Shown here one piece after another: positions 1 to 8,536 of a stretch of 64,000 nucleotides of DNA; the stretch's first letter is position 1; every line of letters begins with the position of its first letter. Under the pieces are notes generated by a model. That model did no database searches. It was not told where the DNA came from and was given only the letters and a program-made list of their open reading frames with translations. The translations under genes were made by a program, and so were the position numbers. Origin of the DNA: Marinobacter lipolyticus. Lineage in GTDB: Bacteria > Pseudomonadota > Gammaproteobacteria > Pseudomonadales > Oleiphilaceae. The stretch spans positions 62,001 through 126,000 of the forward strand of contig NZ_QTKT01000003.1 of NCBI RefSeq assembly GCF_018424605.1. Direction: 5' to 3'.

Positions 1-843
1 AGTCTGGTGCGGTTTCTGCGGGCGAAGGGCTTTGAGGTGTATCTGATCGACTGGGGCGTTCCCACTCGTCAGCACAGTCACTACAACCTGCACACCTACG
101 TGGCGGAGCTGTTGCCGGCCTACCTGAACCGGGTACGGGAACACAGTGGCGAGCGGGAGCTGTCGCTGCATGGCTGGAGCATGGGGGGTATGTTCACGCT
201 GTTCTATTCGGCGCTGAGCAAGGATCAGCACATCCGCAATGCGGTGGTGCTGGGGCTGCCCATCGACAGTCATGCTTCCGGGCTGATGGGGCTGATGTAT
301 CAGCGGGTGGCGGATGTGGCGGAGTTTGTGCGCAAACGCACGGGGTTTCGTCTGCATAACGTGAAGCCGCACTGGTTTCACACGCCGGGCTGGGCCAATA
401 CCATCGGTTTCAAGCTGACCAATCCGATCGGCAGTGTGATGGGCTACTGGGAGCTGGTGGTGCGTCTGGGCGACCGGGAGTTTGTCAGCAGTCACGCCAC
501 GACGTCGGCGTTTCTGGACCGGATGGTGGCGTATCCCGGGGGTATTATTCAGGACACGGTGGTGCGGATCTGGATCGATAATCAGTTGTCGAAGGGGGAG
601 ATCCAGATTGGCGAGGATGTCGCTCGCCTGGAAAATGTGAGTGCCAACTTACTCGCTATCGCCGGGCAGGAGGATACGCTGGCAACGCCCGGGGCGGCGA
701 AGCGGGTGATGGACCACGTCAGTTCTACCGATAAGACGTTCCGGGTGGTGCCCGGCGGACACATGGGGATTCTGGCGGGGAGCAAGGCGCCCGGGGAAAG
801 CTGGCTGGAATTAGCGGAATGGCTTGCCCAACGTTCTGATTAA
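1..843 (+). CDS. PHA synthase-like alpha/beta hydrolase, 5'-truncated by window edge
   Basis: The frame is open from base 1 (first residues SLVRFLRAKGFEVYLIDWG), so the true start lies upstream and about 280 C-terminal residues are visible. The YLIDWG strand and overall layout match the catalytic half of poly(3-hydroxyalkanoate) synthases (PhaC family). The nucleophile elbow reads GWSMGG with Ser at 178-180, whereas genuine PhaC enzymes carry Cys there. A likely acid Asp (GQED, 673-675) and catalytic His (GGHMG, 760-762) complete the triad. The Ser suggests a hydrolase or esterase paralogue rather than a polymerase, but a PhaC role cannot be excluded without the N-terminus. No terminator follows; a long inverted repeat lies 23 bp downstream. 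Confidence 0.85.
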   Translation, partial: SLVRFLRAKGFEVYLIDWGVPTRQHSHYNLHTYVAELLPAYLNRVREHSGERELSLHGWSMGGMFTLFYSALSKDQHIRNAVVLGLPIDSHASGLMGLMYQRVADVAEFVRKRTGFRLHNVKPHWFHTPGWANTIGFKLTNPIGSVMGYWELVVRLGDREFVSSHATTSAFLDRMVAYPGGIIQDTVVRIWIDNQLSKGEIQIGEDVARLENVSANLLAIAGQEDTLATPGAAKRVMDHVSSTDKTFRVVPGGHMGILAGSKAPGESWLELAEWLAQRSD

Positions 844-866
844 GTCGATGTTTCTGTGAGTGGGCC

Positions 867-978
867 GGCATGTGTGGGGGTGGGCTTGCCAAAACACGCT
901 CAAGCCCATCCATGGGGCGCTTGGGCTCCGCCATCCATGGCTCCGCACAGTTTTGGCAAGCCCACCCCCACACCTGCC
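867..978 (-). repeat. Long inverted repeat element, copy 1 (R orientation on minus strand)
   Basis: A perfect 24-bp stem pairs 872-895 with 950-973 and extends to 867/978 with one mismatch. The 54-nt core holds two mini-hairpins: 905-916 (CCCATCCATGGG) and 930-941 (GCCATCCATGGC). On the minus strand both show CATGGATG in the loop region, with the two GGA triplets 25 nt apart. The element sits between the convergent PHA-synthase-like and HAD genes, so in R orientation it would be in the 3' end of the HAD transcript. It could also act as a terminator, but no U-run follows. Confidence 0.93.
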
Positions 979-988
979 TCCGCAGGCT

Positions 989-1660
989 TCAGAGGTGTTT
1001 CAATGTTTCGGGAAGATCTGAAAGGCTTTTGATAACGGCTGAAGGCTCGATTCCCCAGTCTTCGAAGACTTTCTCCGAGTCACGCTGCACCCATACCGCT
1101 TTTAACCCTGCCGCACGAGCGCCAATCACGTCCCATGCATTACTCGACACCAGGCACAACGGCTCATCCCAGGCGCCCGTTGCCCGGCGGGCATAGGCGT
1201 ATACGGCCGGGTCGGGTTTGAAGCTTTTGATGTCGTCCACCGAAACCAGGCCTTCGAACTGGTCGAGCAGGTCGTTGTGGCCCAACACTTTCTCCAGCGC
1301 GGGGTAGCTGCCGTTGGAGAAGGCAAACAGCGGGTAGCTTCCGTTCAGGGCTTTCAGCGTCGGCAATGCATCGTCGAACGCGGGCAGGGAGAGGTAGGCG
1401 GTCATCAGTTCGTCTTCACGGTCGCCGGCCAGATCCAGTTTGTGGGTGGCCATGGCGTAGCGCAGGGCCTGGCGGGTGCACACACCAAAATCTTCGTAGG
1501 CGCGCATCAGGCCCTTGCGGAAGGAAAACTCAAGCTGCTTCTCTCGCCACAAGCTGCTGACGGCTTCGGCCTGATCGCCGGCATCCTGTTTCAACAGGTC
1601 GGCCATGCCCATGGGGTCGACCAGGGTGCCGTACACGTCGAATGCGAGCCTGAGTGCCAT
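989..1660 (-). CDS. Haloacid dehalogenase, type II (HAD superfamily)
   Basis: The 223-residue product carries HAD motif I near the N-terminus (FDVYGTLVD, nucleophile Asp8), motif II (FSNGS), a Lys motif (SFKPDP) and motif III with SSNAWDV, which is typical of (S)-2-haloacid dehalogenases. These enzymes hydrolyse 2-haloalkanoic acids to 2-hydroxy acids in the cytoplasm; a broader phosphatase role is possible. The start was placed at 1660 because GGAGG lies 8-13 bp upstream; an earlier in-frame ATG at 1708 lacks such a site. It is divergent from a LysR regulator 108 bp away, which may control it. Confidence 0.9.
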   Translation of the reverse strand: MALRLAFDVYGTLVDPMGMADLLKQDAGDQAEAVSSLWREKQLEFSFRKGLMRAYEDFGVCTRQALRYAMATHKLDLAGDREDELMTAYLSLPAFDDALPTLKALNGSYPLFAFSNGSYPALEKVLGHNDLLDQFEGLVSVDDIKSFKPDPAVYAYARRATGAWDEPLCLVSSNAWDVIGARAAGLKAVWVQRDSEKVFEDWGIEPSAVIKSLSDLPETLKHL

Positions 1661-1768
1661 AGATTTTCCTCCGTTACTGTCATTCTTGAGCGTTCGTTCA
1701 CTCCACACTAGTACATCCGCGATGCTTTGTGTAGGCGAGCGGGGTCCAGGTGGATTACACTGCGATCC

Positions 1769-2680
1769 ATGAACAGCATTGATACATTAAACCTCGACAC
1801 CCGCTCTCTGAGTACGTTTCTGACGGTACTTGATGAGGGCAGTGTGTCCCGCGCCGCGGTGCGGCTGGGGGTCAGTCAATCGGCGGTGAGCCATACCCTG
1901 GACCGGCTGCGACAGTCGTTGGGGGATCCCCTGTTCGTCAAGTCCGGCCGCGGCATCGCACCGACCCAATACGCACTGCGGGCGGGGCCCCATATCCGGC
2001 AGATTCTGGACGACCTGCAGGCCCTGTCCAGCGGCCCGCTGTTCACACCGGCCACCGCCGAGTTCACCTTTACCATTGCCGCCAACGATTACCAACGGGA
2101 TCTGCTGTTGCCCGGACTGCTCCGTACGCTCAGGCAGGAAGCACCGGGGATCCGGCTGCAGGTGATTCCCTCCGGTATTCCCTCTGCCGACATGCTGCGC
2201 AAGGAAGTCTGCGACCTGATTATCTCGCCCCACGCGCCGGAGGCCACGGACATCATGCAGCGGGGCCTGATGGCCGATCGCATGGTGGTGTACTACGATC
2301 CGGATCATCGCGAGCCGCCACAGGACATGGCGGAGTATATGAAAGCGGACCACGTGTCCCTGCTGTTTGCCACCGGGGAAAAGCCGGCGCTGGAAACGTC
2401 ACTGAACAGCCGCGGGCTGAGCCGGCGCAATGCAGTGACGGTATCCAACTTTTCCGGACTGCCGGAGTTCCTGCGTGGCACAGATATGCTGGCGACCGCG
2501 CCGGAGCGCATGAGTAACCACTTGCTCCGGGGGTTCGCCTGGGTGCCCCTGCCCTTCGATTTCAAACCGTTTACCTTGCTGATGCTCTGGCACCGGCGCA
2601 ACCAGAACGACCCCGCCCACCGCTGGCTTCGAAACCAGGTGAACGCCGTCGCCGCGACCATGAATGGCCTCAAGGATTAA
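1769..2680 (+). CDS. LysR-family transcriptional regulator
   Basis: The 303-residue product has an N-terminal winged helix-turn-helix (about residues 12-70, core VSRAAVRLGVSQSAVSHTLD) followed by a periplasmic-binding-like effector domain. The domain layout is that of the NodD/LinR/PcpR type, which often responds to aromatic or halogenated compounds. The ATG at 1769 was preferred over an upstream in-frame ATG at 1727 because LysR proteins start shortly before the recognition domain. It is divergently transcribed from the haloacid dehalogenase, a common arrangement for a LysR activator and its target. Confidence 0.92.
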   Translation: MNSIDTLNLDTRSLSTFLTVLDEGSVSRAAVRLGVSQSAVSHTLDRLRQSLGDPLFVKSGRGIAPTQYALRAGPHIRQILDDLQALSSGPLFTPATAEFTFTIAANDYQRDLLLPGLLRTLRQEAPGIRLQVIPSGIPSADMLRKEVCDLIISPHAPEATDIMQRGLMADRMVVYYDPDHREPPQDMAEYMKADHVSLLFATGEKPALETSLNSRGLSRRNAVTVSNFSGLPEFLRGTDMLATAPERMSNHLLRGFAWVPLPFDFKPFTLLMLWHRRNQNDPAHRWLRNQVNAVAATMNGLKD

Positions 2681-2772
2681 TCAATCGATATCGCTCATAT
2701 GTTGTATGAATCGTTGAGCCGTTATCCCTGCTACTCATAGGCGTAGACTTCTCGAACCTAGAGTAGGTCGCA

Positions 2773-2877
2773 GGTAGTGGGGTCGGGCTTTCCGAAACAC
2801 GCTGTGAATACATCCCTGTAAGCTCCGCTCCGCCATCCATGGCTCCGCAGGGTTTCGGAAAGCCCCACCCCACTACC
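2773..2877 (-). repeat. Long inverted repeat element, copy 2 (R orientation on minus strand)
   Basis: Arms 2774-2798 and 2852-2876 pair at 24 of 25 positions (one C/C mismatch at 2784/2866), with one more pair outside. The 53-nt core holds mini-hairpins at 2809-2820 (TACATCCCTGTA) and 2832-2843 (GCCATCCATGGC); on the minus strand these read CAGGGATG and CATGGATG. It lies between the LysR gene and the MFS gene, both on the plus strand, so its R orientation is antisense to both. Confidence 0.93.
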
Positions 2878-2912
2878 CGCTCGCTCACTTTCAGATTAGA
2901 CCGGGAAACTAC

Positions 2913-4133
2913 ATGCTTGCGCTGACCAGCGTTTGGACAACCATATTACTCGCCGCCGCTGTGGCTCTGGGGCCGTTGGCTACTGATATGTATTTGCCAG
3001 CGTTACCGCAGATTGGCGCCGATTTTGGCACCGGCACCGATCAGGTGCAGCTGACGCTGAGTCTGTACATGCTGGGCTTTGCCCTGGCGCAACTGGTTTG
3101 TGGGCCACTGGCCGACCGCTTTGGCCGCAAGCCGATCATGATTGGTGGATTCCTACTGTTTGCCGTCGCCAGCATCGGCTGCGCCTTTGCCACCAACATC
3201 GAAACCCTGATGCTGTGCCGCTTCCTGCAGGCGCTGGGGGGTTCCGCCGGTCCGGTTCTGGGGCGTGCGGCCATTCGTGATATCTACACACCACGGGAAG
3301 CGGCCCGGATCATGGCCATTCTGGCCAGCATCATGGCGCTGGCGCCTGCGGTGGCACCAACAATCGGTGGGTTCCTGGTGTCGGGTCTTGGCTGGGCATC
3401 CATCTTCCTGGTGCTGGCCGGCTATGCGCTGGTCATGGCCGGGGTAGTCGCCCTCGGCATCCCCGAGCCAATGCGCCCGGAACACCGCCAGCCTTTGCGG
3501 ATGTGCAGCCTGCTGCGGAACTATCGGGTGATTGCCACGGACATCAGCTTCCTCGGGTACACCCTGACCAATGCGCTGATTTTCTCCGGCCTGTTCGCCT
3601 TCCTGTCTGGCTCATCGTTCGTACTGATCGATTTTCTCGGCGTGAAACCCGAACATTTCGGACTCTACTTCGCCGGTATCGTGGTGGGGTACATCACCGG
3701 CAATCTGACCGCCGTTCGCCTCGGCAGCCGGCTGATACCGGACCAGATTCTGGTCAGGGGCCTGACCATCGCCGTGGCCGGGGGCGCCCTGATGGCCGGC
3801 CTGGCGCTGGCTGAGATCTACAGCGTCTGGGCCGTTATCCTGCCCCAGGCACTGTTCATGATCGGCGTCGGCATGGTGCTGCCCCAGACCATGGCCGGGG
3901 CCCTGGCGAATTTCCCCCACATGGCCGGCTCCGCCTCCGCCCTGTTCGGTTTCACCCAGATGGCCATCGCCGCGGTCGCCGGTGTTCTCGTTGGCCACCT
4001 GCACGACGGCACCTCACTCGTGATGGCAATGATCATTGCAGCCTGTGCGGCTGCAGCACTGACCAGTTATCTGATCCTGGTTCAGCGACACCCGGCAATA
4101 GGATTCGAGGCACAGGCAGCTTCTCCCCGTTAA
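2913..4133 (+). CDS. Bcr/CflA-type multidrug efflux MFS transporter
   Basis: This 406-residue inner-membrane protein has about 12 hydrophobic segments. It carries the N-terminal signature LATDMYLPALP (residues 22-32), typical of the Bcr/CflA drug:H+ antiporter family, and MFS motif A between helices 2 and 3 (GPLADRFGRKP, 64-74). A LGRAAIRD segment near residue 115 resembles motif B/C of 12-TM exporters. Family members export bicyclomycin, chloramphenicol, sulfonamides or cysteine. It appears monocistronic, preceded by a long inverted repeat and followed by a hairpin. The true substrate cannot be read from sequence. Confidence 0.92.
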   Translation: MLALTSVWTTILLAAAVALGPLATDMYLPALPQIGADFGTGTDQVQLTLSLYMLGFALAQLVCGPLADRFGRKPIMIGGFLLFAVASIGCAFATNIETLMLCRFLQALGGSAGPVLGRAAIRDIYTPREAARIMAILASIMALAPAVAPTIGGFLVSGLGWASIFLVLAGYALVMAGVVALGIPEPMRPEHRQPLRMCSLLRNYRVIATDISFLGYTLTNALIFSGLFAFLSGSSFVLIDFLGVKPEHFGLYFAGIVVGYITGNLTAVRLGSRLIPDQILVRGLTIAVAGGALMAGLALAEIYSVWAVILPQALFMIGVGMVLPQTMAGALANFPHMAGSASALFGFTQMAIAAVAGVLVGHLHDGTSLVMAMIIAACAAAALTSYLILVQRHPAIGFEAQAASPR

Positions 4134-4174
4134 TCACGGTAGAAAGTGGAATGGCCACTCCCAAGTCCGGGATT

Positions 4175-4199
4175 GGCCAGGGTGGCCCTGGCCGATTTA
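4175..4199 (+). terminator. Candidate hairpin terminator after the MFS gene
   Basis: GGCCAGGG (4175-4182) pairs with CCCTGGCC (4186-4193) across a TGG loop, followed by GATTTA. The stem is strong but the U-run is weak, so this is only a possible rho-independent terminator. Confidence 0.4.
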
Positions 4200-4283
4200 C
4201 CCAGAGGTTTGGGTGCAAAGTCATCCAATGTGAGCTAAACAGAGTAGGCTGTCCTAGTACAATCCAGACAACAGGAGCATCCC

Positions 4284-4781
4284 ATGAGTAACGTTACCCT
4301 TGATGGCAACCCCATTGAAGTCACCGGCAAATTCCCCCAGCCCGGAGACAACGCGGCCCCATTCACCCTGACCAGCAGCGGCCTGGAAGAAGTCAAACTT
4401 GACCAGTGGGCCGGCAAGCGCAAGATCCTCAACATCATCCCCAGCATCGACACCGGTGTCTGCGCCGCATCCACCCGAAAATTCAATGAAAAGGCAGGCG
4501 GCCTCGACAACACCGTGGTGCTGGTAATTTCAGCGGATCTGCCCTTTGCCGCCGGACGCTTTTGCGGCGCCGAAGGCCTGAAGGACGTGGAAACCCTCTC
4601 CACCTTCCGCAACTACAGTTTCCAGCAGGACTACGGCGTTGCCATCCAGAATGGCCCGCTGGCCGGCCTGTGTTCCCGTGCCGTGGTGGTGCTGGATGAA
4701 AGCAACAAGGTCCTGCACAGCGAACTGGTCAGTGAAATCAAGAACGAGCCGGATTACGAGGCGGCCCTGAAAGTACTCTGA
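4284..4781 (+). CDS. tpx: Thiol peroxidase
   Basis: The 165-residue product is an atypical 2-Cys peroxiredoxin of the Tpx family. The peroxidatic cysteine is Cys60 in [11 protein letters not shown] and the resolving cysteine is Cys94 in GRFCGAEG, matching the positions of E. coli Tpx (61 and 95). It reduces H2O2 and alkyl or lipid hydroperoxides using thioredoxin, which fits a genome rich in fatty-acid oxidation. The length is normal for the family. The ATG follows an ACAGGAG ribosome site. It stands alone between an MFS and a MATE exporter. Confidence 0.97.
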   Translation: MSNVTLDGNPIEVTGKFPQPGDNAAPFTLTSSGLEEVKLDQWAGKRKILNIIPSIDTGVCAASTRKFNEKAGGLDNTVVLVISADLPFAAGRFCGAEGLKDVETLSTFRNYSFQQDYGVAIQNGPLAGLCSRAVVVLDESNKVLHSELVSEIKNEPDYEAALKVL

Positions 4782-4784
4782 TCC

Positions 4785-4823
4785 TGTAGGATGTCGGGTT
4801 AGGCTGCGCTAACCCGACCTACA
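4785..4823. repeat. REP-like imperfect palindrome / possible bidirectional terminator
   Basis: GTCGGGTTAG (4793-4802) pairs with CTAACCCGAC (4809-4818) and TGTAG (4785-4789) with CTACA (4819-4823), leaving a 3-nt bulge (GAT). The GTCGGGTTAnnnTAACCCGAC style is common among repetitive extragenic palindromes of gammaproteobacteria. It starts 4 bp after the tpx stop codon and may terminate or stabilise that transcript. Confidence 0.65.
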
Positions 4824-4860
4824 GCGCTTTTAACGTTCTGACTCGAGCACCACACCACCT

Positions 4861-6198
4861 GTGAGCAAACCACCCCACACCGCATCACTGGCCCGCCACC
4901 TGTACTCGATGACGTGGCCCATGCTGTTCGGGGTGCTCTCGCTGATGACCTTCCAGCTGGCCGACAGTGCCTTCATTGGCCAACTCGGCCAGGCTCCCCT
5001 GGCCGCACTCGGTTTCACACTGCCCATGCAGCAACTCATCATCGGCCTGCAGGTGGGGCTGGGCATTGCCACCACCGCCATTATCTCCCGCACCCTGGGC
5101 CAGGGCGACGAACTCCGCGCGTTCCGGCTCGGTGGTCTGGTGATCACCGTCGGTGGCAGCCTGGTGTTTGTGCTGTGTGTTGGCCTGTGGCTGTTGCAGG
5201 AACGCATCATGTCCGCACTCGGGGCCGAGGACTCGCTGCTGCCCATGATCCGCAGTTACTGGCTGCCCTGGCTGATCGCGGCCTGGACCGGCGCCACCCT
5301 GTACTTCGGCTACAGCGTATGCCGCTCCCACGGTGACACCAAACTGCCGGGCTACATGATGGTCGCCACCAGCCTGCTCAACATTGCCCTGGACCCCTTG
5401 TACATCTTCGTCTTCGACTGGGGCTTGCCCGGCGCAGCCTGGGCGACGGTTACGTCCTTTACCCTGGGCTGCCTGGTGATCTACCCCAAGCTGCTGAAAC
5501 GTCACTGGGCCCGGTTCGACCTGCGCCAGCTTGCCCTCGGCCCTGCCTTGAAGCAGCTCAACGGCATCATGGCGCCGGCCATGGTCAGCCAGCTGATGCC
5601 GGCGGCCTCGGCCATGCTGGCCACCGCGTTGGTGGCCGGTTTCGGATCGGCGGCGGTGGCCGCCTGGGGGCTGGGGACGCGTCTGGAATTCTTCTCGATC
5701 GTGGTGGTGTTGGCGCTAACCATGTCGATGCCTCCGATGATCGGCCGCCTGCTCGGCGCCGGGGATATCGCGCAGATCCGCAAACTGGTGCGCCTCGCGG
5801 TCCGCTTCGTGGTCGGTTGGCAACTGGCCATCGGCCTGATCTGGCTGGCGGCCTCGGGGCTGGTGTCGGAACTGTTCACCAGCGATGCCGAAGTGCAGGA
5901 GATCCTGGCCGGTTACCTGCTGCGGGTGCCCCTCAGCTACAGCGGCCTGGGGGTCTGCATGCTGATGGTATCGGTGTGTAACGCCCTCGGTCTGGCCATG
6001 CGGGCATTGCTGGTGTCTACCCTGAGGCTGTTCCTCTGTTTTCTGCCGCTGCTCTGGCTCGGCAGTCAGCTCAATGGCATCTACGGCCTGATGAGTGGCG
6101 CGCTGGTCGGCAACCTGTTCGCCGGCGCCATGGCCTACAGCTTCTACCGCGCCGGCATGAACAAGCTGCGCGCCGCGCCGGTATCAGCCGAAGCGTGA
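4861..6198 (+). CDS. MATE-family efflux transporter
   Basis: The 445-residue polytopic protein has two homologous halves of about six helices each, the MATE (DinF/NorM) fold. The N-terminal half starts with PMLFGVLSLMTFQLADSAFI, typical of helix 1 in Na+- or H+-driven multidrug and toxin extruders. The assigned start is GTG at 4861; the region upstream (CACCACCT) has no good ribosome site, so the start is uncertain. The last 15 bp overlap the convergent thioesterase gene. Substrates are unknown; the family exports cationic drugs and dyes. Confidence 0.9.
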   Translation: MSKPPHTASLARHLYSMTWPMLFGVLSLMTFQLADSAFIGQLGQAPLAALGFTLPMQQLIIGLQVGLGIATTAIISRTLGQGDELRAFRLGGLVITVGGSLVFVLCVGLWLLQERIMSALGAEDSLLPMIRSYWLPWLIAAWTGATLYFGYSVCRSHGDTKLPGYMMVATSLLNIALDPLYIFVFDWGLPGAAWATVTSFTLGCLVIYPKLLKRHWARFDLRQLALGPALKQLNGIMAPAMVSQLMPAASAMLATALVAGFGSAAVAAWGLGTRLEFFSIVVVLALTMSMPPMIGRLLGAGDIAQIRKLVRLAVRFVVGWQLAIGLIWLAASGLVSELFTSDAEVQEILAGYLLRVPLSYSGLGVCMLMVSVCNALGLAMRALLVSTLRLFLCFLPLLWLGSQLNGIYGLMSGALVGNLFAGAMAYSFYRAGMNKLRAAPVSAEA

Positions 6199-6609
6199 GC
6201 GGAAGCTCTCCGGCATCGGGGTCACTTCCTTGCGCTGGTAATTGAAGAACACGAACCCGTACTTGGCCAGCGCCACCGGTTGGCCACTGTCGGCCTTGCT
6301 GACCCGGAACACGAAATCGCCGCCGTACTTGTTGAAATCCATCAACCCCACCTCGAACCGCAGCATCTCCGGGAAGAAGGATTCCGACTGGTACATGGTG
6401 GCCAGGTCGGTCACGATGATGCCCACGCCGTTCTGATCGGCTTCCTGAACACCGTAGGTCACCAGGAACTGGGCCCGCGCTTCGGAGAGCATGGAGATCA
6501 GCGCATCGTTTCCCAGGTGGTTGGCGCCATTGATGTCGGTGATGCGAACCGGCATTCGGGTTTCAAAACAAAAAACGTCATCCGGGAAGGAAAGCTTTAT
6601 ACGGGCCAA
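6184..6609 (-). CDS. Thioesterase-like (hot-dog fold, 4HBT type) protein
   Basis: The 141-residue product has hot-dog acyl-CoA thioesterase features: an early MPVRITDINGANHLGND segment corresponding to the catalytic-helix region and a terminal FFNYQRKE strand. Such enzymes hydrolyse acyl-CoA or 4-hydroxybenzoyl-CoA type thioesters. The start codon appears to be TTG at 6609, preceded at about 9 nt by AGGA; no in-frame ATG fits better. The 3' end overlaps the MATE gene by 15 bp in convergent orientation. The specific substrate is unknown. Confidence 0.82.
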   Translation of the reverse strand: MARIKLSFPDDVFCFETRMPVRITDINGANHLGNDALISMLSEARAQFLVTYGVQEADQNGVGIIVTDLATMYQSESFFPEMLRFEVGLMDFNKYGGDFVFRVSKADSGQPVALAKYGFVFFNYQRKEVTPMPESFRSRFG

Positions 6610-6742
6610 GGTCAGTATCCTGCTGGGAGAAAGTTTCAGAGAGGCGCCATGATACTCCCTTGCCGACTTGCCATCACCCCGAGACAGCGGGCGGAACTTT
6701 GGCTATCTTGAATTGCTATTGGCGGCCACCACGGTGCTGGAA

Positions 6743-6857
6743 GAAAGAGGTTGGAAGGCTGCTGTCAAAACTGTGCGGAGCCAGGGATGGCGGAGCCCAA
6801 GCGTCCCAGGGACGGGCCGAAGGAGCGTGTTTTGACAGCAGCCTTCCAACCTCTTTC
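6743..6857 (+). repeat. Long inverted repeat element, copy 3 (R orientation on plus strand)
   Basis: This is the longest perfect stem of the family: 29 bp, 6743-6771 with 6829-6857. The 57-nt core holds mini-hairpins GCCAGGGATGGC (6780-6791) and CCCAGGGACGGG (6805-6816), with GGA triplets 25 nt apart. The right arm ends 41 bp before the preferred start of the NUDIX-MBL gene, so the element probably lies in that gene's 5' leader. Confidence 0.95.
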
Positions 6858-6898
6858 CTGCACCCATGGCCCGACGTACTGAAAATAACGGAAAGTCT

Positions 6899-8536
6899 AT
6901 GGATATTCGCCCTGCTGCCACACTGGTTCTGACCCGCGATACCGACGAGGGTCTCGAGGTCTTGCTGTTGCAACGCACCTGGGACGCGGTGTTCTTACCC
7001 GGTTACTACGTGTTCCCTGGCGGTGCGGTGGATCAGCAGGAACCTCTGGCGCGGCAACATGCACTGGGGCCAGCGGACGCGCAGATCAGCCAGACCATGA
7101 GCCTGGACGAAGGCGGCGCGGATTATATGCTGGCGGCAGTCAGGGAGTGTTTTGAGGAAGCCGGGATCCTGATGGCGGTGGACGCTGACGGCGCCAGCCT
7201 GGGCGGCGACCACCCGGTGCACGCTGAACGGCAGGCGTTGTTTCAGGGCAAGCAATCGTTGGCGCAGTTGTGTGCACAGCACGGCTTGTCGATTCCACTG
7301 GATCGGCTGGCGTATCTGGGGCACTGGATCACTCCGCCGGGTCCGCCGCGGCGGTTCGATACCCGGTTCTTCGTGGCGGTGGCGCCGGAAGGCCAGGAGG
7401 CCAGCCACGACGGGGTAGAGACCATCGACCAGGTGTGGATCAGCCCTGCCGAGGCCTTGAGTGAACACCGCAGCGGTGAGCGTTTGCTGGGACTGCCGAC
7501 GATTCGCACGCTGCGGATCCTGAGCAGCTTTGACACCACCGACGAACTGATGCGCTATGCCCACGCCAATCCACCGGAACCTTATCCGGACCAGCCCTGG
7601 CCAGCTTTGAAGAAGGGCGAGCCGGTGCTGCTCGAACCCGGCTCCCCGGCCTACGATGAGGCGATGAAACTGGACCCGGAGGGCGAGGGCTCTACCCACG
7701 CGCAAATCCTACCAGGAGAGCCGGTCGAGGTGGCCGCCGGCGTCATCCGCCTGACTGCACCCAACCCCGGCATGATGACCGGGCCCGGCACCAATACCTA
7801 TCTGCTGGGCCACGAGCGGTTCACGGTGCTGGACCCGGGGCCTGAGAACGAGGCCCACATCGAACGGATTCTCGAACTGACCGGCGGGGTGATTGATCAG
7901 GTCGTGGTGACCCACACCCATCTTGACCATTCACCGGCAACGGCGGCGCTGAAGGCCAGAACCGGCTGCCGGGTGTTTGGCCTGCCGGCGCCGGCCGGGG
8001 CATCACAGGACCCGACGTTCGCGCCGGACGATGAACCGGAGCATGGCGACCTGATCGTCACCGAGGTCGGCGTGCTCAAGGTGATCCAAACCCCGGGGCA
8101 CGCCTCCAACCACATCTGCTATCTGCTGCTTGATCAGCAGCTGCTGTTCTCCGGCGACCACATCATGCAAGGCTCCACGGTGGTAATTAACCCGCCGGAC
8201 GGCGATATGAAGGCCTATCTGGAGGCGCTGTACGACCTGCTGGCCGAATCCATCCGCTACATTGCACCGGCCCATGGCTTTCTGATGGGCCATCCCGAAG
8301 CGGTGATCGATTTCCTGATTACCCATCGGCTGGCCCGGGAACACAAGGTGGCCAAGGCGCTGAAACACCTTGGCCCCGCCCCGCTGAAGGACCTGACGAC
8401 CCACGCCTACGACGACGTTCCGACCGCCATCCATGGTCTGGCGGCGCGCTCGGCCCTGGCGCATTTACTGAAACTGGAGATCGACGGCCGTGCCCGCCAG
8501 ACGGATGAGGTCTGGCACGCGACCCGCACCACCTAG
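6899..8536 (+). CDS. NUDIX hydrolase fused to metallo-beta-lactamase-fold hydrolase
   Basis: The 545-residue product joins two hydrolases. Residues 1-240 form a NUDIX domain with VFPGG and a degenerate NUDIX box whose core is REcfEEaGi (82-90), similar to NUDT19-type CoA diphosphatases. Residues 275-500 form an MBL domain with HTHLDH (339-344), TPGHASNH, SGDHIM and APAHGF, the zinc ligands of the LACTB2/glyoxalase II group. The C-terminus resembles the winged-helix tail of LACTB2. Both domains look catalytically intact. The start at 6899 is preferred because GGAAAG precedes it; ATG 6866 lies immediately after the repeat hairpin. The stop overlaps the convergent TetR gene by 4 bp. Confidence 0.88.
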   Translation: MDIRPAATLVLTRDTDEGLEVLLLQRTWDAVFLPGYYVFPGGAVDQQEPLARQHALGPADAQISQTMSLDEGGADYMLAAVRECFEEAGILMAVDADGASLGGDHPVHAERQALFQGKQSLAQLCAQHGLSIPLDRLAYLGHWITPPGPPRRFDTRFFVAVAPEGQEASHDGVETIDQVWISPAEALSEHRSGERLLGLPTIRTLRILSSFDTTDELMRYAHANPPEPYPDQPWPALKKGEPVLLEPGSPAYDEAMKLDPEGEGSTHAQILPGEPVEVAAGVIRLTAPNPGMMTGPGTNTYLLGHERFTVLDPGPENEAHIERILELTGGVIDQVVVTHTHLDHSPATAALKARTGCRVFGLPAPAGASQDPTFAPDDEPEHGDLIVTEVGVLKVIQTPGHASNHICYLLLDQQLLFSGDHIMQGSTVVINPPDGDMKAYLEALYDLLAESIRYIAPAHGFLMGHPEAVIDFLITHRLAREHKVAKALKHLGPAPLKDLTTHAYDDVPTAIHGLAARSALAHLLKLEIDGRARQTDEVWHATRTT

